Positions 1 through 5,206 of a DNA stretch of 5,206 nt are shown in pieces. Position numbers and translations under genes: made by a program. The DNA comes from Nitrospira sp. (lineage in GTDB: Bacteria > Nitrospirota > Thermodesulfovibrionia > Thermodesulfovibrionales > SM23-35). The stretch spans positions 1-5,206 of the forward strand of contig VGWZ01000142.1 of assembly GCA_016873595.1 (NCBI GenBank), written 5' to 3'. Every line of letters begins with the position of its first letter. The first letter of the stretch is position 1. Under the pieces are notes generated by a model, which worked only from the letters and a program-made list of their open reading frames with translations, was not told where the DNA came from and did no database searches.

Positions 1-1183
1 CAGGCACTTCTATATGGATATCAATTCTGTCAAGAAGTGGACCTGAAACCCTGTGCCGGTAACGATGTATCTGGCCAGGTGTGCATGTGCATTGATGCCT
101 GCTGTCTCCAAAATATCCACAAGGACAAGGGTTCATTGCGGCAACGAGCATGAAGCAGGCTGGATAGGTGATGGATGCGACAGCCCTTGAGACTGTCACC
201 TCTTCATTTTCAAGTGGTTGTCTTAAAACCTCAAGTACGTTTCTTTTAAATTCCGGCAGCTCGTCTAAGAAGAGAACTCCATTATTGGCAAGACTCACCT
301 CTCCTGGTTTCGGGATCTGCCCGCCGCCGATTAATGCAACATCTGATATTGTATGGTGCGGAGAACGGAAAGGTCTTATTGCGAGGAGAGGTTGTCCATC
401 CCTGAGCAGGCCAACAACACTATGTATCCTTGTTGTCTCTAATGCTTCATCAAATGTCATACCTGGAAGTATTGTTGAAAGCCTTTTTGCAAGCATTGTT
501 TTACCTGAACCAGGAGGGCCAATCATCAACACATTATGCCCGCCTGCAGCAGCAACCTCAAGTGCCCTTTTTGCATGTTCCTGTCCTTTAACCTCGAAGA
601 AATCGTCTTCGTAGATTGAGTTTTCTTCCATTGCCTTATGAACATCTACCTCAAAAGGTTTTTTAAGATTGCTATCCCTCAAAAATTCAATAACCTCAGG
701 AAGGCTCTTTATTCCAAATACAGGTATGCCTTTCACAACTGCTGCCTCGGGAGCATTTTCCTCCGGGAGAATTAATCCTTTTAAACCGAGTTCCTTTGCT
801 CTCAAGGCCATTGATAACGCACCCTTTACCGGCTTTATCTTTCCATCAAGTGAGAGCTCACCGGTGAGGAGATAACTTTTCACTGAATCTAATTCAAGCA
901 CACCTTCAGCGGCGATAATACCAATTGCAATAGGGAGGTCAAAAGAAGAGCCTTCTTTCTTTAAATCAGCAGGGGCAAGATTAACGGTGATCTGTTTGAG
1001 CGGGAAATTAAATCCGATATTTTTGAGCGCAGCTCTCACTCTGTCCCTCGATTCCTTGACTGCAGCATCAGGCAGGCCGACCATCGAGAAGTGAGGAAGA
1101 CCCCTCGATGAGATATCCACCTCAACTTCAACAGGATGGGCTTCAATTCCAATGATACTTGCACTGAGAATCTTCGATAACAT
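1..1183 (-). CDS. comM: ComM/YifB family Mg-chelatase-like AAA+ ATPase, C-terminus cut off by window edge
   Basis: I translated this from the complementary strand; 394 codons are open from the ATG to the left edge. Residues 1-170 match the N-terminal Lon/S5-like domain of the family, beginning MLSKILSASIIGIEA, close to the usual ComM start. The AAA+ module follows. Walker A is GPPGSGKT (222-229), the RPFRSPHHT segment lies at 270-278, Walker B is VLFLDE (303-308), a CxC-x9-CxC cysteine cluster lies at 353-367, and the GPLLDRID arginine motif at 381-388. Family members are about 500 residues, so roughly 110 C-terminal residues, including the Mg-chelatase C-terminal domain, are outside the window. 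Known role: ComM is a hexameric helicase that promotes branch migration during integration of transforming DNA, but the gene is also common in bacteria not known to be competent. The start is fixed by homology; no Shine-Dalgarno precedes it. The gene is divergent from gyrA. The family call is very secure; a role in competence here is inference. Confidence 0.95.
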   Translation of the reverse strand, partial: MLSKILSASIIGIEAHPVEVEVDISSRGLPHFSMVGLPDAAVKESRDRVRAALKNIGFNFPLKQITVNLAPADLKKEGSSFDLPIAIGIIAAEGVLELDSVKSYLLTGELSLDGKIKPVKGALSMALRAKELGLKGLILPEENAPEAAVVKGIPVFGIKSLPEVIEFLRDSNLKKPFEVDVHKAMEENSIYEDDFFEVKGQEHAKRALEVAAAGGHNVLMIGPPGSGKTMLAKRLSTILPGMTFDEALETTRIHSVVGLLRDGQPLLAIRPFRSPHHTISDVALIGGGQIPKPGEVSLANNGVLFLDELPEFKRNVLEVLRQPLENEEVTVSRAVASITYPACFMLVAAMNPCPCGYFGDSRHQCTCTPGQIHRYRHRVSGPLLDRIDIHIEVP

Positions 1184-1190
1184 GTAGATA

Positions 1191-1219
1191 ATTATATTTT
1201 TATCCGCTTGGAAATGCAA
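1191..1219 (-). promoter_or_regulatory. Predicted sigma70-type promoter for comM, possibly giving a leaderless mRNA
   Basis: Read on the minus strand, a perfect -10 hexamer TATAAT occupies 1196-1191. A partial -35, TTGCAT (matching TTG of TTGACA), lies at 1219-1214, with a 17-bp spacer. Only 7 bases separate the -10 box from the comM ATG at 1183, so transcription would begin at or within a base or two of the start codon. This agrees with the absence of a Shine-Dalgarno sequence before comM. The region is AT-rich, so a chance TATAAT is possible and the -35 match is poor. Confidence 0.5.
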
Positions 1220-1250
1220 TATGGTAAAATTAAATGTTATACAAATTTTT

Positions 1251-1256
1251 AAGGAG
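1251..1256 (+). promoter_or_regulatory. Ribosome binding site of gyrA
   Basis: AAGGAG lies 5 bases upstream of the ATG at 1262, a strong Shine-Dalgarno at near-optimal spacing. It supports the chosen start, which also gives the expected N-terminus of GyrA with no extra residues. It contrasts with the divergent comM, which has none. Confidence 0.85.
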
Positions 1257-1261
1257 ATTAA

Positions 1262-3670
1262 ATGGCAAAGGTACAGGTAAGCATAGAAGAGGAGATGAAG
1301 GTTTCCTATCTTGATTACGCAATGAGCGTAATCATCGGGAGGGCACTTCCTGAAGTGAGAGATGGGTTGAAGCCTGTCCAGAGGAGAATACTCTATGCGA
1401 TGTTCAGGGAAGGTCTTCTTCCTGGGAGAAAATATTCGAAATCTGCTGGCGTAGTAGGTGAGGTATTAAAGAAATACCATCCGCACGGTGATACAGCAGT
1501 GTATGATGCAATGGTCAGGCTTGCCCAGGACTTTAATATGCGGTATCAACTTGTTGATGGGCAGGGCAATTTTGGATCTGTTGATGGTGACCCAGCTGCT
1601 GCCTACAGGTATACAGAAGCAAGGCTTGCTGCAATTGCAGAGGAACTGCTTGCTGACATAGACAAAAATACCGTTGACTTTATTCCGAATTTTGATGAAA
1701 CCACAGAAGAACCTGTGGTTCTTCCATCAAGAGTACCGAATTTAATCATCAACGGCTCATCAGGAATAGCTGTTGGTATGGCTACCAATGTACCACCTCA
1801 TAACCTTGGAGAGATCATAGAGGGGCTTCTTCTGTTAGTCGATAATCCTGATGCAACCTTAAAAGACCTGATGTCCCGGATCAAAGGCCCTGATTTTCCA
1901 ACAGGTGGAATAATCCATGGCACTGATGGAATCATTCAGGCATACAATGAAGGGAGGGGGCTTATTAAGGTCAGGGCCAAGGCAAGGATCGAGCGTGAGT
2001 ACAGAGGTGGCGAAAATATCATCGTCACAGAGCTCCCTTATCAAGTGAACAAGGCACGGTTAATCAAGAATATTGCGGAGCTTGTAAGAGAAAAGACTAT
2101 CGAAGGTATATCGGAGCTTAGAGATGAATCAGACAGGGATGGTATCAGGGTTGTCTTGGAACTCAAGAGGGGCGAGATTGCGCAGGTTATCCTGAATAAC
2201 CTCTATAAACACACTCAGATGGAGACGACCTTCGGGATCATTATGCTCGCTCTCGTAAATGGCCAGCCTCGAGTATTAAAACTAAAGGAACTCCTCAAGC
2301 ACTTCTTGCAGCACAGAAGGGATGTGGTTCTCAGAAGAACACGATTTGAACTCAGAAAGGCTGAAGAGCGGGCACATATCCTGGAAGGTCTGAAGATCGC
2401 CCTTGATCATCTCGACGAGATCATAGCCCTCATCAGAAGATCAAAGAATCCTGAAGAGGCAAGAACCGGTTTGATGAGGGATTATCCTTTAACAGAGATA
2501 CAGGCACAGGCTATCCTTGATATGAAACTCCAGAGACTTACCGGACTTGAGCGGGAAAAAATAATAACAGAATTTAAGGACATATTGAAAGAAATAGAGA
2601 GGCTTAAGGCGATACTCGGAAGCGATGCGCTTGTTTCGCAGATTATAAAGGACGAGTTCCTCCAGATCAAGAACAAATATGCCGATGAGAGAAAGACCGA
2701 GATTACTTCAGAGACCAAGGAAATTACGATAGAGGATCTTATAACTGATGAGGAGATGGTTATTACCCTTTCTCACCAGGGATACATAAAAAGAAATCCC
2801 TTAAGTGCATACAGGAGTCAGCGCCGCGGTGGAAAGGGATCTATTGGCATGGAAACAAAAGAAGAGGATTTTGTTAAAGAACTCTTTATCGGTGCAACTC
2901 ATGATTACATGCTCTTTTTCTCTAACCTCGGTAGGCTATACTGGCTGAAGGCATACCAGGTACCAGAAGCAGGTCGCGCTGCAAAAGGGAAGGCCCTTGT
3001 GAACCTGCTTGCCCTTTCAGAAGGAGAGCGGATTACAACAGCACTTCCTGTTCGTGATTTCAAAGAAGGTTTCCTTGTGATGTTTACAAAAAACGGCATA
3101 GTGAAAAAGACTGCTCTTGAAAAATATAGTAACCCTCGTGGGAAAGGAGTCATCGCCATAACCCTCGATGAAGGTGATGAACTCATTGCCGTCAGAAAAA
3201 CAGATGGCAAAAGTGATCTTATTATAGGCACAAAAAACGGCCTTTCGATAAGATTCAATGAGGAGAACGTGCGTGATACGGGTCGCACTGCAATGGGTGT
3301 TAAGGGTATCAGACTTATGAAGGGAGATGAGGTTGTCTCTGCAGAAGTGGCAGAGGAAAGAACAGCACTCCTTACTGTTACAGAAAAAGGGCTTGGGAAG
3401 CGTTCAAAAATAGAAGATTATCCTGTTCAAAACCGTGGCGGTAAAGGGGTTATCTCAATAAAAATCATAGAAAAAGGCGGGAAAGCAGTCGGGCTTATGC
3501 AGGTAAGAGATGAAGATGAGGTTGTGATGATAACCAGCTCGGGAAAACTTATAAGAACCCTTGCAGGAAACATCTCTCTGCACGGAAGGAACACACAGGG
3601 CGTGAAACTCATGGATGTTGAAGGTGAAGATAAGATTGTGAGTATCGGTAAAGTAGTAGAAAAAGATTAA
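1262..3670 (+). CDS. gyrA: DNA gyrase subunit A
   Basis: The 802-residue product is the breakage-reunion subunit of the type IIA topoisomerase that, with GyrB, introduces negative supercoils using ATP. The N-terminal winged-helix and tower region contains the quinolone-determining motif HPHGDTAVYD (73-82), with Thr78 and Asp82 at the positions of E. coli Ser83 and Asp87. The catalytic Tyr117 follows Arg116 in YRYTEARL. A coiled-coil segment lies around 360-460. The C-terminal DNA-wrapping domain starts near 495 and shows six repeating blades. Blade 1 carries a perfect GyrA-box, QRRGGKG (520-526), which identifies gyrase rather than ParC/topoisomerase IV. Blade 5 carries a near copy, QNRGGKG (723-729). 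Length is close to the shorter bacterial GyrAs (E. coli is 875) and there is no long acidic tail. gyrB is not in the window. A strong Shine-Dalgarno supports the start. The gene is followed after 11 bases by a radical SAM gene on the same strand. Confidence 0.98.
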   Translation: MAKVQVSIEEEMKVSYLDYAMSVIIGRALPEVRDGLKPVQRRILYAMFREGLLPGRKYSKSAGVVGEVLKKYHPHGDTAVYDAMVRLAQDFNMRYQLVDGQGNFGSVDGDPAAAYRYTEARLAAIAEELLADIDKNTVDFIPNFDETTEEPVVLPSRVPNLIINGSSGIAVGMATNVPPHNLGEIIEGLLLLVDNPDATLKDLMSRIKGPDFPTGGIIHGTDGIIQAYNEGRGLIKVRAKARIEREYRGGENIIVTELPYQVNKARLIKNIAELVREKTIEGISELRDESDRDGIRVVLELKRGEIAQVILNNLYKHTQMETTFGIIMLALVNGQPRVLKLKELLKHFLQHRRDVVLRRTRFELRKAEERAHILEGLKIALDHLDEIIALIRRSKNPEEARTGLMRDYPLTEIQAQAILDMKLQRLTGLEREKIITEFKDILKEIERLKAILGSDALVSQIIKDEFLQIKNKYADERKTEITSETKEITIEDLITDEEMVITLSHQGYIKRNPLSAYRSQRRGGKGSIGMETKEEDFVKELFIGATHDYMLFFSNLGRLYWLKAYQVPEAGRAAKGKALVNLLALSEGERITTALPVRDFKEGFLVMFTKNGIVKKTALEKYSNPRGKGVIAITLDEGDELIAVRKTDGKSDLIIGTKNGLSIRFNEENVRDTGRTAMGVKGIRLMKGDEVVSAEVAEERTALLTVTEKGLGKRSKIEDYPVQNRGGKGVISIKIIEKGGKAVGLMQVRDEDEVVMITSSGKLIRTLAGNISLHGRNTQGVKLMDVEGEDKIVSIGKVVEKD

Positions 3671-3673
3671 GGT
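3668..3673 (+). promoter_or_regulatory. Ribosome binding site of the radical SAM gene, overlapping the gyrA stop
   Basis: TAAGGT spans the gyrA stop codon (TAA, 3668-3670) and provides a short AAGG Shine-Dalgarno core 9 bases before the ATG at 3682. The match is weak. A ribosome terminating on gyrA would sit over it, so translational coupling to gyrA is a reasonable inference. Confidence 0.55.
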
Positions 3674-3681
3674 AAATCATA

Positions 3682-4776
3682 ATGAAGTGCCTCCTTTGCG
3701 GTTTAGAATCGAGGTTCATCAGCAAGGGGCTTCAGCTTTGTAATAAATGCATTAAGGAAAGTTTAGAAGCATTACCTGTCGTAGAAAAAGCTCATCTAAT
3801 AAGCCGAAGTGCATTCAACCTTCCTTCAAGACCACCAAAGGAAACCGGGGGAGTTTCATGCCGTTTCTGTGTGAATGAATGTATCATTCCTGAAAACCAG
3901 AGAGGGTATTGTGGCGTTAGAGTGAACAAAGGTGGAAGGCTGACTGGTGTATCCTCAAATGAAGCGAATGTGATGTGGTATTATGACCCTCTGCCCACAA
4001 ACTGTGTTGCAGACTGGGTCTGTCCTGGTGGCACTGGATCGGGTTATCCCAAATTCGCATATAAAAACGGGCCCGAGACAGGGTTTAAGAACCTTGCAGT
4101 ATTTTTCAATGCATGCACTTTTAACTGTCTCTTCTGCCAGAACTGGCATTTTAGAGAAGAACAAAGAGGCGAAAGAAAGAGGAAGGTTGAGGAACTTGTG
4201 GATGCGGTGAGTGCAAAGGTCTCCTGTATCTGCTACTTTGGTGGTGACCCAACTCCCCAACTTCACTTTGCGATAAAGGTATCGAAACTCGCATTACAGC
4301 AGAATAAAGAACGCATCCTCAGGATCTGTTGGGAGTCGAATGGGAGCATGAACCCTGCACTTTTGAAAGGAATGATTAACCTATCACTCCAGAGTGGAGG
4401 ATGTATTAAATTTGACCTTAAGGCATGGAATGAAACACTCCATAAAGCATTAACTGGTGTAACAAATAGACGTACTCTTGAGAATTTTAAACTTGTTGCA
4501 GAAAGAATTAAAGACAGTCCTGAACCTCCTCTTTTAATCGCCAGTACACTCCTTGTCCCTGGTTATGTAGACGAAGAAGAGGTCAGAAATATTGCGAGGT
4601 TCATCGCCTCAATTAACCCCGAAATCCCCTACGCTCTCCTCGCCTTCTATCCTCATTTCTATATGTCTGACCTTCCTACGACATCAAAGACGCATGCCTA
4701 TCAATGCCTTGAAGCTGCAAAGTCAGAAGGGTTGAAAAGGGTGCGTTTAGGCAATGTTCATCTCTTATCAGGGTAA
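3682..4776 (+). CDS. PflA-like radical SAM protein with N-terminal zinc-ribbon-like cysteine module
   Basis: The 364-residue product belongs to the pyruvate formate-lyase activating enzyme-like radical SAM group (COG1180/COG1313 type). The 4Fe-4S/SAM motif is C145-x3-C149-x2-C152, followed by QNW as in that group, and GGDPTPQ (187-193) is the glycine-rich SAM-contacting strand. The C-terminal half, with FDLKAW (244-249), TLLVPG (289-294) and FYPHFYMSDLPTT (322-334), resembles the radical SAM member of the AmmeMemoRadiSam set. Two cysteine modules precede the core. C3xxC6...C20xxC23 looks like a small zinc ribbon; C60xxC63xxxC67...C77 followed by GVRVN matches the module common in these families. 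With 18 cysteines in all, extra metal sites are likely. There is no signal peptide, so it should be cytoplasmic. It probably shares a transcript with gyrA. No glycyl-radical enzyme, AMMECR1 or Memo partner is visible, so the substrate is unknown and a PflA name would be over-precise. Confidence 0.9.
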   Translation: MKCLLCGLESRFISKGLQLCNKCIKESLEALPVVEKAHLISRSAFNLPSRPPKETGGVSCRFCVNECIIPENQRGYCGVRVNKGGRLTGVSSNEANVMWYYDPLPTNCVADWVCPGGTGSGYPKFAYKNGPETGFKNLAVFFNACTFNCLFCQNWHFREEQRGERKRKVEELVDAVSAKVSCICYFGGDPTPQLHFAIKVSKLALQQNKERILRICWESNGSMNPALLKGMINLSLQSGGCIKFDLKAWNETLHKALTGVTNRRTLENFKLVAERIKDSPEPPLLIASTLLVPGYVDEEEVRNIARFIASINPEIPYALLAFYPHFYMSDLPTTSKTHAYQCLEAAKSEGLKRVRLGNVHLLSG

Positions 4777-4830
4777 CCCCTTATTATAAATCCCTCGAAA
4801 AGACAGGAGAGATCACCTTCGCTCATTCTC

Positions 4831-4850
4831 GTCCCGACATTCATCGGGAC
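4831..4850. repeat. GC-rich hairpin inside the inverted-repeat element
   Basis: GTCCCGA (4831-4837) pairs perfectly with TCGGGAC (4844-4850) around a 6-base loop, CATTCA. CTC (4828-4830) and GAG (4854-4856) could add three pairs below a TCC bulge. Such a compact GC stem in AT-rich surroundings is typical of dispersed palindromic repeats or of terminator and RNA stems. It is not directly followed by a T-run, so it is not a simple intrinsic terminator on its own. Confidence 0.7.
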
Positions 4851-4853
4851 TCC

Positions 4854-4877
4854 GAGGCTTTTGCCTCTTAATTATTT
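4854..4877 (+). terminator. Possible weak intrinsic terminator of the gyrA-radical SAM unit
   Basis: GAGGC (4854-4858) and GCCTC (4863-4867) form a perfect 5-bp stem with a TTTT loop, followed by a T-rich but interrupted tail, TTAATTATTT (4868-4877). It lies about 80 bases after the radical SAM stop codon and immediately after the GTCCCGA hairpin, so the pair could act together. The stem is short and the T-run is broken, so termination is only a plausible reading. The same bases can instead pair with 4899-4906. Confidence 0.35.
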
Positions 4878-5206
4878 ACAATATACTCTTGGACTATCGG
4901 CAAAAGAAACCGCTCAGGTGCTCTCTCCTGTCTACTGTATACAATTTATGAATCATTAACCCAAAAAATGCAGTTTAAGTAGACATACTTGTAGAGCTAA
5001 GCCTCTCAAGGTTTTTAAAGAATTATTCTATTCAACGCTAATATTTATACTGTTTTTAGTCCACCTCCTATAAATTTTTTTCTGCGTCATCCAAATGCAT
5101 TGCAATTATCAAAATCACGTGGAACGTATTGTTTTATACGGTGAAATAAGTATATAAGTTTTGATTTTATTCTCTGCGTAAAGACCGAAATCCGTAATAC
5201 TATCTT

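Larger units (their letters stand above)
1184..1261. promoter_or_regulatory. Divergent comM-gyrA intergenic region
   Basis: This 78-bp AT-rich gap separates two divergently transcribed genes and must carry the start signals for both unless transcription reads in from elsewhere. The comM side has a good -10 box (separate entry). For gyrA I see only weak candidates: TTGGAA at 1208-1213 resembles a -35, but TAAAAT at 1225-1230 is too close to it, and TATACA at 1238-1243 has no good -35 at normal spacing. The two promoters would overlap, so mutual interference is plausible. No clear operator palindrome was found. Confidence 0.5.
4801..4931. repeat. 131-bp segment bounded by an 11-bp perfect inverted repeat
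   Basis: AGACAGGAGAG (4801-4811) is the exact reverse complement of CTCTCCTGTCT (4921-4931). After a 2-base bulge (4812-4813) the pairing continues with CACC (4814-4817) against GGTG (4917-4920), giving 15 pairs. The 99-base interior contains a 7-bp GC-rich hairpin, a 5-bp hairpin, and an alternative 8-bp pairing. The short sequence CGCTCA also occurs directly repeated next to both arms (4820-4825 and 4911-4916). The segment may be a structured RNA, a compound terminator after the gyrA-radical SAM unit, or a miniature inverted-repeat element. No target-site duplication is evident at its ends: GAAA precedes and ACTG follows. The repeat itself is certain; its function is not known. Confidence 0.75.
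4777..5206. other. Non-coding or unassigned right-hand region
   Basis: After the radical SAM stop codon there are 430 bases without a convincing gene. The first part holds the 131-bp inverted-repeat element (4801-4931). From about 4932 on the sequence is markedly AT-rich and broken by stops in all frames except near the right edge. There, on the minus strand, one frame is open from 5206 to a TGA at 5087-5089 (39 codons) and another is open for 29 codons. The 39-codon stretch could be the tail of a convergent gene outside the window, but it has no recognisable motif. No tRNA, rRNA or CRISPR repeat is seen. Confidence 0.7.

Noticed and set aside
168..875. Two plus-strand open frames (168-614 and 669-875)
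   Set aside because: They lie antisense to the clearly coding comM, whose protein carries Walker A, Walker B and the family cysteine cluster. The plus-strand translations are serine/proline-rich and match nothing recognisable.
1479..1510. Quinolone-resistance mutation in GyrA
   Set aside because: Thr78 and Asp82 occupy the E. coli Ser83/Asp87 positions. Thr occurs naturally there in several bacteria and Asp is the unmutated residue, so the sequence gives no evidence of acquired resistance.
3983..4266. Overlapping frames inside the radical SAM gene on both strands
   Set aside because: They sit out of frame within a gene whose protein motifs (CxxxCxxC, GGDPTP) are unmistakable, so they are shadows.
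4801..4931. Serine-tRNA-like or glycine-riboswitch-like ends on the inverted-repeat element
   Set aside because: The minus strand begins GGAGAGAGCACCTGAGCGGT and ends TCTCTCC, which recalls a tRNA-Ser acceptor stem. But there is no T-loop TTCGA sequence, no CCA, and no proper D or anticodon arm. GGAGAG and GCGAAGG fragments recall the glycine aptamer, but their order and the CUCUCAGGCAAAAGG core do not fit.
5050..5085. Strong Shine-Dalgarno-like GGAGGTGG on the minus strand near 5060-5070
   Set aside because: No start codon with an open frame follows at a suitable distance; the in-frame GTG GAC is followed at once by TAA.
5095..5157. Small plus-strand frame of 20 codons starting at 5095
   Set aside because: There is no ribosome binding site, no recognisable motif, and it lies in AT-rich sequence where such short frames are expected by chance.
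5108..5165. AT-rich inverted repeats ATCAAAA/TTTTGAT and CGTAT/ATACG
   Set aside because: The stems are short and AT-rich, with long or weak loops; they are expected by chance in this composition and are not supported as a terminator or operator.

Overview
The window reads as bacterial chromosome from a moderately AT-rich organism. It holds three confidently coding genes and a gene-poor, AT-rich right end. GyrA has the bacterial QRRGGKG GyrA-box, and the other two genes are widespread bacterial families. Overall protein style suggests an anaerobe from a Nitrospirota- or Desulfobacterota-like lineage. That placement is an impression from the sequences, not a measured result, and should be treated as weak.

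Layout. Positions 1-1183 (minus strand) hold the first 394 codons of a ComM/YifB-family AAA+ ATPase; its C-terminus lies beyond the left edge. A 78-bp gap (1184-1261) separates it from the divergent gyrA (1262-3670, plus), the DNA gyrase A subunit. Eleven bases after gyrA starts a PflA-like radical SAM protein (3682-4776, plus). Its ribosome binding site overlaps the gyrA stop codon, so the two are probably co-transcribed and translationally coupled. From 4777 to the right edge (430 bp) there is no convincing gene. This stretch contains a 131-bp segment (4801-4931) bounded by an 11-bp perfect inverted repeat that extends to 15 pairs with a bulge. Two nested hairpins and one alternative pairing lie inside it. 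Beyond 4932 the DNA is strongly AT-rich.

How the genes relate. ComM (branch migration of recombination intermediates) and gyrase (supercoiling) both act on DNA, but nothing here shows more than a shared intergenic region. The radical SAM enzyme has no visible glycyl-radical or other substrate partner, so its target is unknown.

The best candidates for something undescribed are the 131-bp inverted-repeat element (structured RNA, compound terminator or small mobile element) and the orphan radical SAM enzyme with two cysteine modules ahead of its catalytic domain. A probable leaderless comM transcript is a smaller point of interest. I see no clear sign of a novel defence or mobile system.
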